From assembly GCF_024679245.1 (NCBI RefSeq), contig NC_090173.1, positions 10,365,428 through 10,429,427 of the forward strand: a stretch of DNA of 64,000 bases, in the 5' to 3' direction. The position numbers were made by a program, and so were the translations under genes. This DNA is from Pseudorasbora parva (Eukaryota > Chordata > Actinopteri > Cypriniformes > Gobionidae). Below the pieces are notes generated by a model. It saw only the letters and a program-made list of their open reading frames with translations, was not told the origin of the DNA and searched no databases. Each line of letters opens with the position of its first letter. Positions within the stretch are counted from its first letter, which is position 1. Below are positions 48,430-60,163 of this stretch, piece by piece.

Positions 48430-48666
48430 GTTTCTCTTTCAACAGGTTCAGTTTCTCTCTTCAATGGCAGGTGATACTCGCGAAGTCCCAGTCCAACTCT
48501 CTCTCTCAACTCTCTCCCGGCCGCGGCTTAAATGCGCTCTCTCCACGCCAATCAATGCAATCAGAAACAGGTGTTCGTCATCTGTGCTTGACCTACTTAC
48601 CTGCCGCTCCGCTCTGTGCTCTCTCTCCCGCTGCAGACCTCGCAGAACCACGCCCCCTCCGCCACA
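48430..48666 (-). repeat. 5' LTR-like part of the Gmr1-like gypsy
   Basis: Starts TGTGGCGGAGGGGGCGTGG on the minus strand and is collinear with the 3' LTR to about GGACTGGGACT. It then diverges and runs into a Gag-like DDPEAFIKLFEQ near 48428-48390. The LTR end GTTACA is not visible, so the 5' LTR seems truncated by the same deletion. Confidence 0.6.
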
Positions 48667-48838
48667 ATAATGTAATATCATTAGCTAACACTGGTCTCTC
48701 ACCGAAACACCTGCCCTGTTCTCCACTGGTTCTCCTGACACAAAAACTCAATTTGTCTCCTCTGACTGTTGTACTGTCTAATCCTGACTTGTCCCTAATT
48801 GTGTGTCATAATTGTATGGCTGTGGTCTGCCATATGAG

Positions 48839-49106
48839 CAGGGCTCAACATTTAAAAAAAATTCCCAGTGGCCCCTGGGGCTGTATGTATTGTATACATT
48901 AGGATTAATCAATACAGCAATGGAGTACATGAATATACAGTACATGTTCAAATACTTATTTTGTGTTATTTAGTAACATTGACACTCTTCGCGCCACTGG
49001 GTGACGCTTGTTTTGCTTTTGCGGGCCAGTAATTGGCCATTCATCTAGCCCGACACAATCGTTTACTGGCCCCGGGCCATCGGGCCATTGCTTATGTCGA
49101 GCCCTG
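48839..49106. mobile_element. 268-bp hAT MITE, perfect 8-bp TSD
   Basis: The ends CAGGGCTCAACAT and (reverse complement) CAGGGCTCGACAT are flanked by CATATGAG on both sides (48831-48838 and 49107-49114). Subterminal GGCCC/GGGCC motifs. No coding content. Confidence 0.9.
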
Positions 49107-49304
49107 CATATGAGCATTAATAATCATTCATAATTTCCTCATCGTCCAAACTGTCATTGCAATCCATTGTTTTCTTATCGCTGAAATTCACCGCACTCCC
49201 TCCTGTTGTCACTTCCGGTTTTGGAATGGAATTCCATTTTTAGATGCAGAAGTAAAATTCTCACTAAAAAGACTCCAAAAGCCTTATTTGCGTATTTATA
49301 AGTA

Positions 49305-50933
49305 CAGTCTTGTTCAAAATAATAGCAGTACAATGTGACTAACCAGAATAATCAAGGTTTTTAGTATATTTTTTATTGCTACGTGGCAAACAAGTTACCA
49401 GTAGGTTCAGTAGATTCTCAGAAAACAAATGAGACCCAGCATTCATGATATGCACGCTCTTAAGGCTGTGCAATTGGGCAATTAGTTGAATTAGTTGAAA
49501 GGGGTGTGTTCAAAAAAATAGCAGTGTGGCATTCAATCACTGAGGTCATCAATTTTGTGAAGAAACAGGTGTGAATCAGGTGGCCCCTATTTAAGGATGA
49601 AGCCAACACTTGTTGAACATGCATTTGAAAGCTGAGGAAAATGGGTCGTTCAAGACATTGTTCAGAAGAACAGCGTACTTTGATTAAAAAGTTGATTAGA
49701 GAGGGGAAAACCTATAAAGAGGTGCAAAAAATGATAGGCTGTTCAGCTAAAATGATCTCCAATGCCTTAAAATGGAGAGCAAAACCAGAGAGACGTGGAA
49801 GAAAACGGAAGACAACCATCAAAATGGATAGAAGAATAACCAGAATGGCAAAGGCTCAGCCAATGATCACCTCCAGGATGATCAAAGACAGTCTGGAGTT
49901 ACCTGTAAGTACTGTGACAGTTAGAAGACGTCTGTGTGAAGCTAATCTATTTTCAAGAATCCCCCGCAAAGTCCCTCTGTTAAAAAAAAAGGCATGTGCA
50001 GAAGAGGTTACAATTTGCCAAAGAACACATCAACTGGCCTAAAGAGAAATGGAGGAACATTTTGTGGACTGATGAGAGTAAAATTGTTCTTTTTGGGTCC
50101 AAGGGCCACAGGCAGTTTGTGAGACGACCCCCAAACTCTGAATTCAAGCCACAGTACACAGTGAAGACAGTGAAGCATGGAGGTGCAAGCATCATGATAT
50201 GGGCATGTTTCTCCTACTATGGTGTTGGGCCTATTTATCGCATACCAGGGATCATGGATCAGTTTGCATATGTTAAAATACTTAAAGAGGTCATGTTGCC
50301 CTATGCTGAAGAGGACATGCCCTTGAAACAGTTGTTTCAACAAGACAATGACCCAAAACACACTAGTAAACGGGCAAAGTCTTGGTTCCAAACCAACAAA
50401 ATTAATGTTATGGAGTGGCCAGCCCAATCTCCAGACCTTAATCCAATTGAGAACTTGTGGGGTGATATCAAAAATGCTGTTTCTGAAGCAAAACCAAGAA
50501 ATGTGAATGAATTGTGGAATGTTGTTAAAGAATCATGGAGTGGAATAACAGCTGAGAGGTGCCACAAGTTGGTTGACTCCATGCCACACAGATGTCAAGC
50601 AGTTTTAAAAAACTGTGGTCATACAACTAAATATTAGTTTAGTGATTCACAGGATTGCTAAATCCCAGGAAAAAAAATGTTTGTACAAAATAGTTTTGAG
50701 TTTGTACAGTCAAAGGTAGACACTGCTATTTTTTTGAACACACCCCTTTCAACTAATTGCCCAATTGCACAGCCTTAAGAGCGTGCATATCATGAATGCT
50801 GGGTCTTGTTTGTTTTCTGACAATCTACTGAACCTACTGGTAACTTGTTTGCCACGTAGCAATAAAAAATATACTAAAAACCTTGATTATTCTGGTTAGT
50901 CACATTGTACTGCTATTATTTTGAACAATACTG
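49305..50933 (+). mobile_element. Tc1/mariner element copy B
   Basis: 1,629 bp, in opposite orientation to the copy at 43659-45290 and nearly identical to it. Ends CAGTCTTGTTCAAAATAATA with TA on both sides (49303-49304, 50934-50935); the same inner direct repeats are present. Confidence 0.95.
49641..50637 (+). pseudogene. Tc1/mariner DD34E transposase, frameshifted (copy B)
   Basis: Same protein as copy A but broken into two frames (49641-50042 and 49996-50637). The break is in an A run at 49982-49990 that has nine A residues here and eight in copy A. Catalytic motifs [15 protein letters not shown] and DLNPIENLW are present after the break. A few substitutions separate it from copy A (for example S for L in the SRHC-EEQ motif). 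The +1 shift makes it inactive as it stands. Confidence 0.93.
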
Positions 50934-51000
50934 TATATATTTTTTTCTACATTATTTTTCTATACATTGACTCACTGGAGTCTCTAACCTGCAATATGCC

Positions 51001-53058
51001 TGTTACGTACCTGTGTGTTTTCCTTAGAAGGACAATGCTTGTGTGCCCTGTCCTGTTGTTTTTTCCTCTCTCTCTCTCTCTTGCTCTCGCATTACAATCA
51101 GCTGCAACTCGTTGTGAGCATGCCTAAGATTGAGCAGAGGTGTATATAAGGATCATTCAGAACCTGCAATGTGGAGGAACACTTCTCCCCCAGCCTCAGA
51201 CTGCAAATGATCCTTCTGTGTGTGTAGCAGAGATCACGTGTTTATCCTTGAGTTAGAAGTGGAACCTATACTCGATAATTGTGTCATCTACCATTTTCTA
51301 GTTTGTCCTCTAGTGTGTGAAGATGTATCATTTTAGCTGACTTTTGTGGGTAACTAAAAGGTATTGTCATTTTCTGTCACCTCTAGCTATTATTTTGTTA
51401 CTTGGGAAAGGTAGGGAGAGAGTGCCTTTTTATTTTGTGTAATATTTTCTCCTGTTTTTTTTTTTTTTTTTTTTGGTTAGAGAGGAAGCTCAGGGAATTT
51501 TATGTTGTTGATTTTTTTTTTTTATCTTTGTTTTTGGGCAGGGTATGTAGTTCTTTTTAATCCTTAGTTAGCCTCTGTTTAGTTTATTGTTTTAGGCTAT
51601 ACTCTCTCCTGAAGATTTATTCCCACGTTTTTGTTAAAAGGGGGGTGAAATGCTGTTTCATGCATACTGAGCTTTTTACACTGTTAAAGACTTGGACTCC
51701 CATCCTAAACATAGACAAAGTTTCAAAAACTAATGTTGGACGTTTGATGGAGTATTTCTGTGTCAAAAATACTCCTTCCGGTTTCTCACAAGTTTCGGAG
51801 AGTTTTTTTTTAGTATGGCTCGACTTGACGTTAATAAGAGCGGAAGGTCCTTGTATGGGCCGTACGGGCTCTCCGGTAGGGTGCACGCGCGCATGACTAG
51901 AGCGAGAGAGGAAATGCACGCCCATTAACACTCTCTCAGGTGCAGATCCAGTCGTCCGTGAACGCTTATGTCGTTATAGTCCGTGTCGCGCTCCACTTTA
52001 TTCCTCTGGGTGACATCAAGCGACCTCAACGCTTCAGCACAGCATTCCGGGAAGGCAGCTCTGCATTTGAACCGATTTGAACGCAGAAATGATGGGAAGC
52101 TTCACAACATCGCTTCAGTCGCGTCTCAAAGTGGATCTCCACAGGCACTGCTGTCACAGGACTTCACCAAACCATACCAAAGAAGTGTGTTTTTGACGGA
52201 GCGGTCCCAGCGATAAAGGTTCGGTCCTGCTATGGAAGCAGCCGGTGAGTAAAACTGCTTCAAATGTCGATGCTGTTGGCTATCGTCGCATGAGTAAACA
52301 TCAGTAAACGACACGATCGCGTGCTTCGTCATTCAAATGCGCTAACGTTAACGTTACTCCATTGCTGTTCTATGTATAACGTTACACTAGTCTGATGTGC
52401 AAAACAGCTTTGCTTGCTACTGCTAAGGTTTAGTCGCATACAATAGTCCATAAACCGAATCATGTCCTCATAAACTGCGAGTAAACACACACAAATGTTG
52501 ACAGGCCCACTAAATACAGTCCATACCACAGAGACGGACGTCCTGCTGCTGCTGTTTCTCCTGTTCAATTTATTTCAGTCTCAGATTTGATTCTGGATCA
52601 TATCTGTATTAGCTGAGATAGCCATGGGTTTCTCCACGCTTGAGGACGTCACCGCTTTGTTCGCGATCGTCATTATTTAGCTCCGCCCACGCGATACGCC
52701 CCCAGTCACTCGTTTTTTTTCCGGAAAGACTCGGTACAGCCTATATTTCTTTTATAAATAAAATAAAACTAAAGACTTTTCGGAGATATGAAGGATGCAA
52801 TACTACTCTATAGGTACTCAAGACTGACATGAGATTGACTGAAACTGTTTCACCCCCCCCCCCCCCCTTAAGTCTTTGGTTATACGTAGAAAATAAATAC
52901 AATTACTCTTTAAAGTGGTGTTTTGTTTTCACTGAGGTTGAGGTGTATTCTCCACGTTTCTCTTGTTTATTTACATCTCTATGTTAATTTTCAGGTAAAA
53001 TCTTTGCTTTTTCACTTATCTTCCCTCCTGGCCCCTAGACTCAGAGGGGAACGTAACA
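51001..53058 (+). mobile_element. Solo LTR interrupted by a TTAA element
   Basis: Starts TGTTACGTACC and ends GGGGAACGTAACA, with a perfect 5-bp TSD ATGCC on both sides (50996-51000, 53059-53063). Without the nested insert the LTR is about 0.82 kb. A TATATAAGG box lies at 51143, consistent with an LTR promoter. No internal retroviral region is left. The superfamily is not determinable from the LTR alone. Confidence 0.85.
51638..52867. mobile_element. Non-autonomous DNA transposon with TTAA target duplication
   Basis: The ends AAGGGGGGTGAAATG and (reverse complement) GGGGGGGTGAAACAG are flanked by TTAA (51634-51637 and 52868-52871), the target of piggyBac/Kolobok-type elements. The poly-C end (52852-52867) is an expanded terminus. 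The interior has an exon-like stretch ending before GTGAGTAAAA at 52242 but no recognisable transposase. The family is widespread in zebrafish. Confidence 0.8.
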
Positions 53059-53519
53059 ATGCCCTTTAAATTTAAGTTTTGTCGTCATCCAGTAGTGTCA
53101 GTGCATTCAAATCAATACTCGAATATTAAACATCTTTTAAAACCCAAGTAAACCAAATGTCAACTTGCTTATTTTGCTAAAGATGATGATTTACTAAGGA
53201 TTTATTAAGAAACTATGCTTCACAGCTCGAGAGCTGTCGTTCCAAACACACAAGTTTGCAATGCTGTTTGCTAATGTTCATTGGAACTATATAGTTTCGG
53301 GAAACACTGACTCGTTGAACTGTACTGATAATGACAGAATAATGACAATGACTTGGCTAAGGATGCTTTTGGGAAACATCCCCCAGGTCGTTAGCAGGTC
53401 TTAAAATTAGGTAAATATAACCTCAGGTGAACAATGTCACAACATATTACACCATCATTATTTATTTAACAAAAATGAAGCCAAGATGGAGAAGACAAAC
53501 TAAATACACCCTATGATTC

Positions 53520-54600
53520 AACTGCTTATAAAGCCACTTTTATCAACAATAACTTGAATAATCATTTTCTTTATGACTTTATCAGTCTCTCACATCATTC
53601 TGGAGGAATTATGGCCAACTCTTATTTACAGTTTTACTTCAGTTCATTGAAGTTTGGAGGCATTTGTTTATTCACAGCTCTCTTAAGGTCCCACCACTGC
53701 ATCGGGTTGAGCTCTGGACTTCAACTGGGCCAGTGCAACACCATGATTCTTTTCTTTTTCAGCCATTCTTTTGTAGATTTGCTGGTGATTTTCAGATCAT
53801 TGTCCAGTTGCATGACCCAATTTTGGCCAAGTTTTAGCTGTTGGACAGATAGTCTCACATTTGACTCTAGAATACTTTGGTACACAGAGGAGTTCATGGT
53901 CGACTCAATGACTGTGAGGTGCCCAGGTCCTGTGGCTACAAAACAAGCCCAAATCTTCGCCCCTGCACCAGCATGCTTGACTTTTTGTATGAGGTGTTTG
54001 TGCTAATATGCTGCGTTTTATTTTCCGCAAACATGGCTCTATGCATTACAGCCAAACATCTCTCCAAAGGACATTGATCCTGAAGTCTATAGGTTCATTC
54101 AGATGCAATTTTTTCAAACCTAAGCCATGCCTAAGCCTTCTTAGAGAAGAAGATTTCTCCTGGCAACCCTTCCAAACATACCATACTTGTCCCGTCTTTT
54201 CTAATTGTACTGTAATGAACATGTAACATTTTATCTGAGTCATGTCGATTCTGAGGTGTAGTTCTTGGGTGTTTTGCAATTACTCTAAGCATTGCACACT
54301 TTGATCTTGGGGTGAATTTGCTGGGACGTCCACTCTGGGAAGACAAAGTGCCTTGAAAGTTTTCCTCTTGTGAATAATCTTCTTCACTGTACAATTATGA
54401 ACTTCAGACTGTTTAAAAATGGCCATATAACACTTCTCTGATTGATGACAGCAACAATTGCTTCTCTAAGATCATTGACATCTGACGTCTTTCCTCGTTG
54501 GCATTGTGTTAACACACACCTGATGCTCCAGACCAGCTAACTGCCAAAACTTCTGCTTTTATAGAGCTGATCACAACTGACGATGATCAATTTATCAAAG
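53520..54600 (-). pseudogene. Old Tc1-like transposase relic
   Basis: On the minus strand, in broken frames: a start like RGKDVSNDL-EAIVAV, then helix-turn-helix segments (GRPSKFTPRSKCAML, KHPRTTPQNR), a DIDPE-like stretch, and SPELNPMQWWDL near 53710, the catalytic-Glu region of a DD34E transposase. Many stops and shifts. This is an older lineage than copies A and B. Confidence 0.65.
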
Positions 54601-55264
54601 ACATTTGATTAACCACTGTTTACCCTCTTAATTACTATGGAAGCAGTAAGGGTGTACCTAATTTTTCATACATGACTTCTCCATTTTGCCTATTGTTTTG
54701 TCATTGACATGATGAGTCAGACAATGATTTACACTGCAAAAAATAAAGTCTATTGGTTTCCATTTAAAATGGAAAATAGACTTTATATAAACATCCTAAA
54801 ATATAATTTTAACTTGTAGGCAAAATTGCATACATTTGATTTGTTTAAAACAGTCATACACAAAAAATATTTGGCCAGTGGAAAAGAAAAAGCTCATCTT
54901 TGAGACTTCCTTTTAAAATTTATTTAAAATAAGGTACGGATACTGAATGATTTTTAGCAATGTAAAGTCACAAGAGGCATCTCATATTTTCCAAATAACT
55001 TGTGCTGTTAAACATGGTATCATGGGAGTGGGAATATATATGCCAATGGCTGAATAGGCAGTTTAGCCATCTGGCCGGATGACCAGAGCATAAACCCCTC
55101 ACACATCCTGTAATACCCTAATTAGATCATAATGTAAACAGCGCACAATGTCTCCCAAAGAGATTGTGAGAAGGCATTGTAAGCGTTAAAGTTGATGACA
55201 CCTCAGGCACTTTGCACCCCGCACCCGTTACCCCACTTTTTCGACCCACGCATACAGTCTCAAT

Positions 55265-56028
55265 TAGAGGTCTTCACGGGTCCAAAAATTCTTACCCCAA
55301 CCCGAAAAGACCGTGATGTTCTACACAGAACCGACCCGGACCCCATCTATTATTTCAAAACTGGACCCGAACCCGTGCAGATCCAAGAAATGCAAAAATA
55401 TTGTACCTGGATCAGACATGGACAATCGGGTCCAGTTGGGTCTGTGTCTTCCCGCCGGGTTCGGTTCCAGCTATCAAATAATAGACGGGTCCATCATGGA
55501 TTATCTCATCATATTACACAATAAACTGCTGTTAACAAGTTAATAAACAAGCTGCGAAAAATAATTACATTTTCCTCAGTCAGCCTACCTAGCGATATAT
55601 AGCCGTTGTCTCCCTTCCTTGTACCTTGATGTGATGTATTACAATATTCCTCTGTAATTGTTCCAAGCATGCTTAATTCACTCATATCAGCTGTAAAAGT
55701 AAACTTTATTTCACAGTGACGGATTTATGAGTTAACTCGCAATACTAACTTTGCCTTTTGAACTAATAACTATTGCTCGTTCAGTGGCCGCTTACGTTAG
55801 CATTATTTATTTGCCATAATCTCTCTGAGCCGAGTCTGACTAGCAGAACTTTAAGATTAAACAAGAAGGTTCATTCATATTATGAAGCTCGGGTTGCCAT
55901 AGAAACATGATAACGTGCTTGAGACTGCGCTCGCTGGAGCACTGATTTGTTGCTGATTTGAAATATATTCATTACATTATTACCGCGCCGCATGCATTAA
56001 ATCTGCCTGCTTTCTAAACGGCTGAGAG

Positions 56029-56112
<84 letters not shown>

Positions 56113-56147
56113 GAGAGAGAGAGCGAGAGAGAGAGCGAGAGAGAGAG

Positions 56148-56210
<63 letters not shown>

Positions 56211-56450
56211 TTGTGTTTCTGTTCTTATCTTTTCTTATCCTTAATTTAGCAATTTGTAAGTTACACAAAATACACAAGCAGTTGCTGACTCTCACGGCCA
56301 TGTGTTCTCAGATTCCGATTAACGTATTACATAGGCTACAACGTTAAACCGACCCGGGACCCGAAGTAATAGATTGGGACCCAACCCGGACCATTTAAAA
56401 AATAAACCCGAACCCGTACGGGCCCACGGGTCTCGGGTGCCCCGTAAAAC
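55265..56450. repeat. CCCGAA-rich DNA element, likely hAT-like, ends diverged
   Basis: The left side starts TAGAGGTCTTCACGGGTCC and has repeated GACCCGGACCC and AACCCGAACCC motifs. The right side (56348-56450) has the same motifs and ACCCGTACGGGCCCACGGG. These form subterminal inverted repeats around a central non-coding part. The right terminus is too diverged to place, and no TSD was found. Confidence 0.45.
56030..56209. repeat. (GA)n microsatellite
   Basis: About 180 bp of GA repeats with a few GC or A interruptions. The apparent Ser/Leu and Glu/Arg proteins here are translations of this run. Confidence 0.95.
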
Positions 56451-56528
56451 GGTTCCAATACAGAGAGACTGTCTTATTTCACACAGATCAGCCATATATA
56501 CGGACAATTGGACGAAAACTAACTAACT

Positions 56529-56532
<4 letters not shown>

Positions 56533-56572
<40 letters not shown>

Positions 56573-56660
56573 GTATTAGTGCTGGGCAACGATTAAATGT
56601 TTAATTGTGATTAATCGCATGATTTTTCTGTGATTAATCGTGTTTAATCGCAGTATGCAC
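56533..56660. repeat. (AT)n plus GTGCTGGGCAACGATTAA repeat fragment
   Basis: An AT run is followed by GTGCTGGGCAACGATTAA and repeats of TGATTAATCG, the end sequence of a common fish hAT family. No opposite end was found. Confidence 0.5.
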
Positions 56661-57245
56661 AAAATTCAATAATGAATACTGTAATAAAAATTACTATGAG
56701 TTTAATGTCTCGGGAATAATTAACTCAAAAGGGATTCAATATTCATGAATTTATGAATATAATTTGCTAGTCGTTCATTACGTATTAAATTTTCTGATAA
56801 GGAAAAAAATTAATTAAATACAAGTAACCTTTACGGAATTGCTTGAAATTATCTTACTAAGTTTGTCCTGCAAATTAGTTATAGACTTTACAAATCTAAT
56901 TCTCAATAAGGGATTACTGCTTTACGAGCGCATAAGAAACATTAACTTTACTGATCAGGACAAATCATGTTTCATATGTTCGTACAGTTTACTTTACTAG
57001 AATAGTAGCATAAGCAGTTAGGTAACGTTAGGATCGTAAGTTTCATTGACTTCGTGTATGTGGAAGAGTAACAGATTCAATTCATTAAATGTCTTTTGGA
57101 AGTTTAATAAACAGACTAAAATAACACTACTATTCACACAGAAAGTACATACTAAATATGCATAAAGAGAGTAGAAAATATAGATAGTAAACGAAAAGAA
57201 TATGGTACATAAACAAAAGAATGAATAGACCAAAATAGAGAGAAT
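56661..57245. other. Intergenic, no gene recognised
   Basis: AT-rich with short frames only. Confidence 0.5.
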
Positions 57246-57250
57246 AGAGG

Positions 57251-57296
<46 letters not shown>
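57246..57296. repeat. (GA)n / (TC)n microsatellite at the LINE 3' end
   Basis: Pure GA run on the + strand. It is (TC)n on the strand of the LINE, whose 3' end abuts it directly at GACTTTGACTTTTAC. Confidence 0.9.
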
Positions 57297-57299
<3 letters not shown>

Positions 57300-57452
57300 T
57301 GACTTTTACAAAACCTTTATTTTACATTATTTAAAAAGAATTTAACACCTAATTAAAATCCCATTAACATTACCATCAAATAAATATATTAAATTGTATT
57401 CTTACATACCAAGGCAAAAAAAAAAAAAAAAAACCTCAATGAATAAATCACA

Positions 57453-58426
57453 TTACCAATTAAAAACCAACCTTCCAAACTCACTCACTGTAACCAGTGC
57501 TTCCTTAACACCCCATCTCCATTGAAAAAAAAGAACATTATCAATGTGCTTGTAATATGTGTACTCTATGACCACTCGTGCTTCCACTAAAGATTTAAAT
57601 AAAGCCACCATACAAATATCTCTTCCTAGATTTTTTTCCTGATGAGATTTCAGGATTGCTAATTTAGCTTGTCCTATTACAAAATTAGCAAGTACACATT
57701 GTTCTTTTAAGGATCTCTCATAACAACAGCCCAATATAAATAAACTATCAGTATACAGAAACCCTAATTTTGTTATAATTTTTCTCAACAGTACAAAAAT
57801 AGGATAAAGTCTAGGACAATCACAAAACATATGAAAAACCGTATCCAAGGCATCACAAAATGGACAATTTGATGCAACATTTTCATTCACCCTTGCGACA
57901 AACTTATTTGTGGCTAATATACAATGGATCAATCTCCACTGAAGATCCCCACACCTCTTAGAAATAGAAGGCTTATACAAAAGTCTCCACGATGGAAAAA
58001 TATCTTCAGATACAGAAAGTTGGGATCTCCATTTAGTATCAATTCTTCCTTTCAACTGATCCAAGTGTAAAGTTTTGACACATATGTGATATAATATTTT
58101 TTTCCCTATACAATCAAAAACCAGTTTCTCATAACCCTTCAATAAGGAAGTACAACCAGCACTTTCATCAATTTGACAATCTTTAGGAACCACCTTTAGT
58201 GGAGAAAATTCAGTAGTATAACACCATTTTTTAGAACATCGTTTACAAAATTTTCAATAGATAAAGGAAAAGAGGATTTAAGACCCCTAACAAAACCTTC
58301 TAGAATTCGAACAGAATTCAAGCCAACCTGATCACCAAGTGACTGTATAGTTTTCCATTGGCCTCTATTTATGTCGATCAAATCAATAATTTTAGTAACA
58401 CCAGCATTTACAAATCTATTAATCAA
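57453..58426 (-). pseudogene. LINE ORF2 C-terminal region
   Basis: Two open pieces (58426-58196 and 58193-57453) separated by a single stop at about 58195 and frame-linked. Contains QWRLIHCILATNKFVARV followed by CPFCDALDTVFHMFCDC, the Cx2C-H-C motif that follows RT in L1/Tx1 elements. Ends ...FGRLVFNW, then stop. Confidence 0.75.
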
Positions 58427-58463
58427 GGAATGCGATACATTTGATGCAAGCTCAATAAGAGGA

Positions 58464-60163
58464 TTAAAAAAAGAGGTTCTTCCACACCATAATGCTCATC
58501 AACTGTTCTTGATATTTCAAACAAATCCCATGATTTAAGTACTGATGTATAAAACTTAAAAGACAAGTCAGAAGATTTTTAACAATTGATCTCTGCATCA
58601 GAAATAATTGTTTATCAATCCCTATTCCCCCAATTTCTTTAAGAATAGACTTCCCATACACCACCCAGGGTATATCATTGAGCTGTACAATAATTTCTGC
58701 AATGTTTGCATCCTCATTGACAAGATCTTTGACTCCAGATGTATCAGCCTTTGACCTCCCTCTGCCACTGGAAGGTAGAGGACCCCCTGGGGAAGCCAAT
58801 GACAGCCATTCCAGAAAAAATTAACCAATATTTTTTGAACATCTTTAAGCAAATCTTTGGGAGGATCTAAGACAGTAAACTTGTGCCACAGCATTGAGGC
58901 GGTTAAGTTATTTATAACTAAACATCTTCCTCTAAAAGAAAGTTGTGAAATTAACCATCTCCACCTCTGAAGTCTACCATTTACACAGTCAACTAATCCC
59001 TCCCAGTTCTTCTTTTCATATTGATCATTCCCAAAATAAACCCCAAGCATTTTGAATCCATCCTTGCCCCACCTACACTGGTTTGGCAATTTAGGAGGTT
59101 CAAAAATTTGCCAGTCACCCAGCAATAAAGACGTACATTTTTCCCAATTAATGCAAGCAGATGATGCTTTCTGAAAATTATTTAAACAAGAAATTAGTGC
59201 GTTGACATCCTCAGAAATTTTTATAAGTATCGTTACATCATCTGCATATGCAATAAGTTTTATGGGAACTATTTCAGGAGAAACAGGAAGAGAAAAACCA
59301 CATAACTGTTTCCTCAACTTAATTAAAAGAGGTTCTATAGACATCGCATAAAGGAGACCTGATAGCGGACAGCCTTGCCTTATGCCTCTAGTAACTGAAA
59401 AAGATCTAGTCAAAGACCCATTAATCTTAAGCATACTATAAATATCACTGTACAGCAGCTTAATACATGATACAAAGTATGGACCAAATCCAAAAGCTTC
59501 CAGAGTCCTAAACATGTAGTGATGGTCCACTCTGTCAAAAGCCTTTTCTTGGTCCAAAGACAGTAGCCCAATGTCCAACTTATGCCGTTTTGCAATTGAA
59601 ATGATGTCTCTCACCAAAAATAAATTATCAAATATTGTCCGCTTTGGTATGCAAAACGTTTGATCTACATGGATTATGGTTGCCATGTGCTGTTTGAGTC
59701 TGTTAGTCAATGTTTTCGAAAAGATTTTAAAATCAACACATAAAAGTGAGACTGGTCTCCAATTTTTAAGGCACCCAAGGTCTCCTTTTTTAGGAATCAA
59801 TGTTAATAATGCCCTCCGACAACTCAAAGGCAGAGTCCCTTCAGTAATGCATCCTAAAAGGACATCATACAAGTCTTGGCCGATTAGATCCCAAAAGACT
59901 TTGTAGAATTCCACTGAGAGTCCATCTAACCCAGGTGACTTCCCGAGGCTCAACTCCTGAACAGCCTGTGAAACCTCAGAGAACGTTAAAGGATTGTCAA
60001 GCTTTGTCTGCTCATTCTCCGAGATGTTCGGCAAATCCTTTAGAAATTGGTCTGTTGTTGAAACATCACACTGGTCAGAAGAATACAAGTCCTCATAAAA
60101 AGAAATAGCACAAGACTGAATCTCCCGTTGATCAGTTGTCACTCGACCATTTGGAAGTTTCAA
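58464..60163 (-). pseudogene. LINE ORF2 reverse transcriptase domain
   Basis: The 513-codon open part (60163-58622) has all the main RT blocks: LTLIPKKGD--CLKNWRP, SLDQEKAFDRVDHHYM, GIRQGCPLSGLLYAM, the catalytic YADD in LIAYADDVTI, and KMLGVYFG. It is followed by the FFWNG-HWLPQGVLYLPVAEGG thumb-region motif of Tx1-like elements. It ends early at KKLGE; beyond that (to 58464) coding continues in another frame. The break from the endonuclease lies in a T-rich/A-rich stretch at about 60188-60220. Confidence 0.85.

Larger units (their letters stand above)
46633..48666 (-). mobile_element. Internally deleted Gmr1-like Ty3/gypsy retrotransposon
   Basis: Read on the minus strand: LTR start TGTGGCGGAGGGGGCGTGG at 48666, a Gag-like start, an integrase N-terminal zinc finger, the integrase C-terminal part, the RT N-terminal half, a polypurine tract and the 3' LTR ending at 46633. 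Integrase thus precedes RT, the reverse of normal gypsy order but as described for Gmr1-like elements of deuterostomes. Most of Gag, protease, the integrase core, the RT C-half and RNase H are deleted. No clear TSD was found (flanks GATGT and AATAA). Confidence 0.75.

Noticed and set aside
47790..48670. Several + strand frames of 60-164 codons in the 46.8-48.9 kb region
   Set aside because: They are antisense to the gypsy Gag/integrase/RT remnants and the LTR on the minus strand.
56014..56347. Ser/Leu-repeat and Glu/Arg-repeat proteins
   Set aside because: Direct translations of the (GA)n microsatellite.
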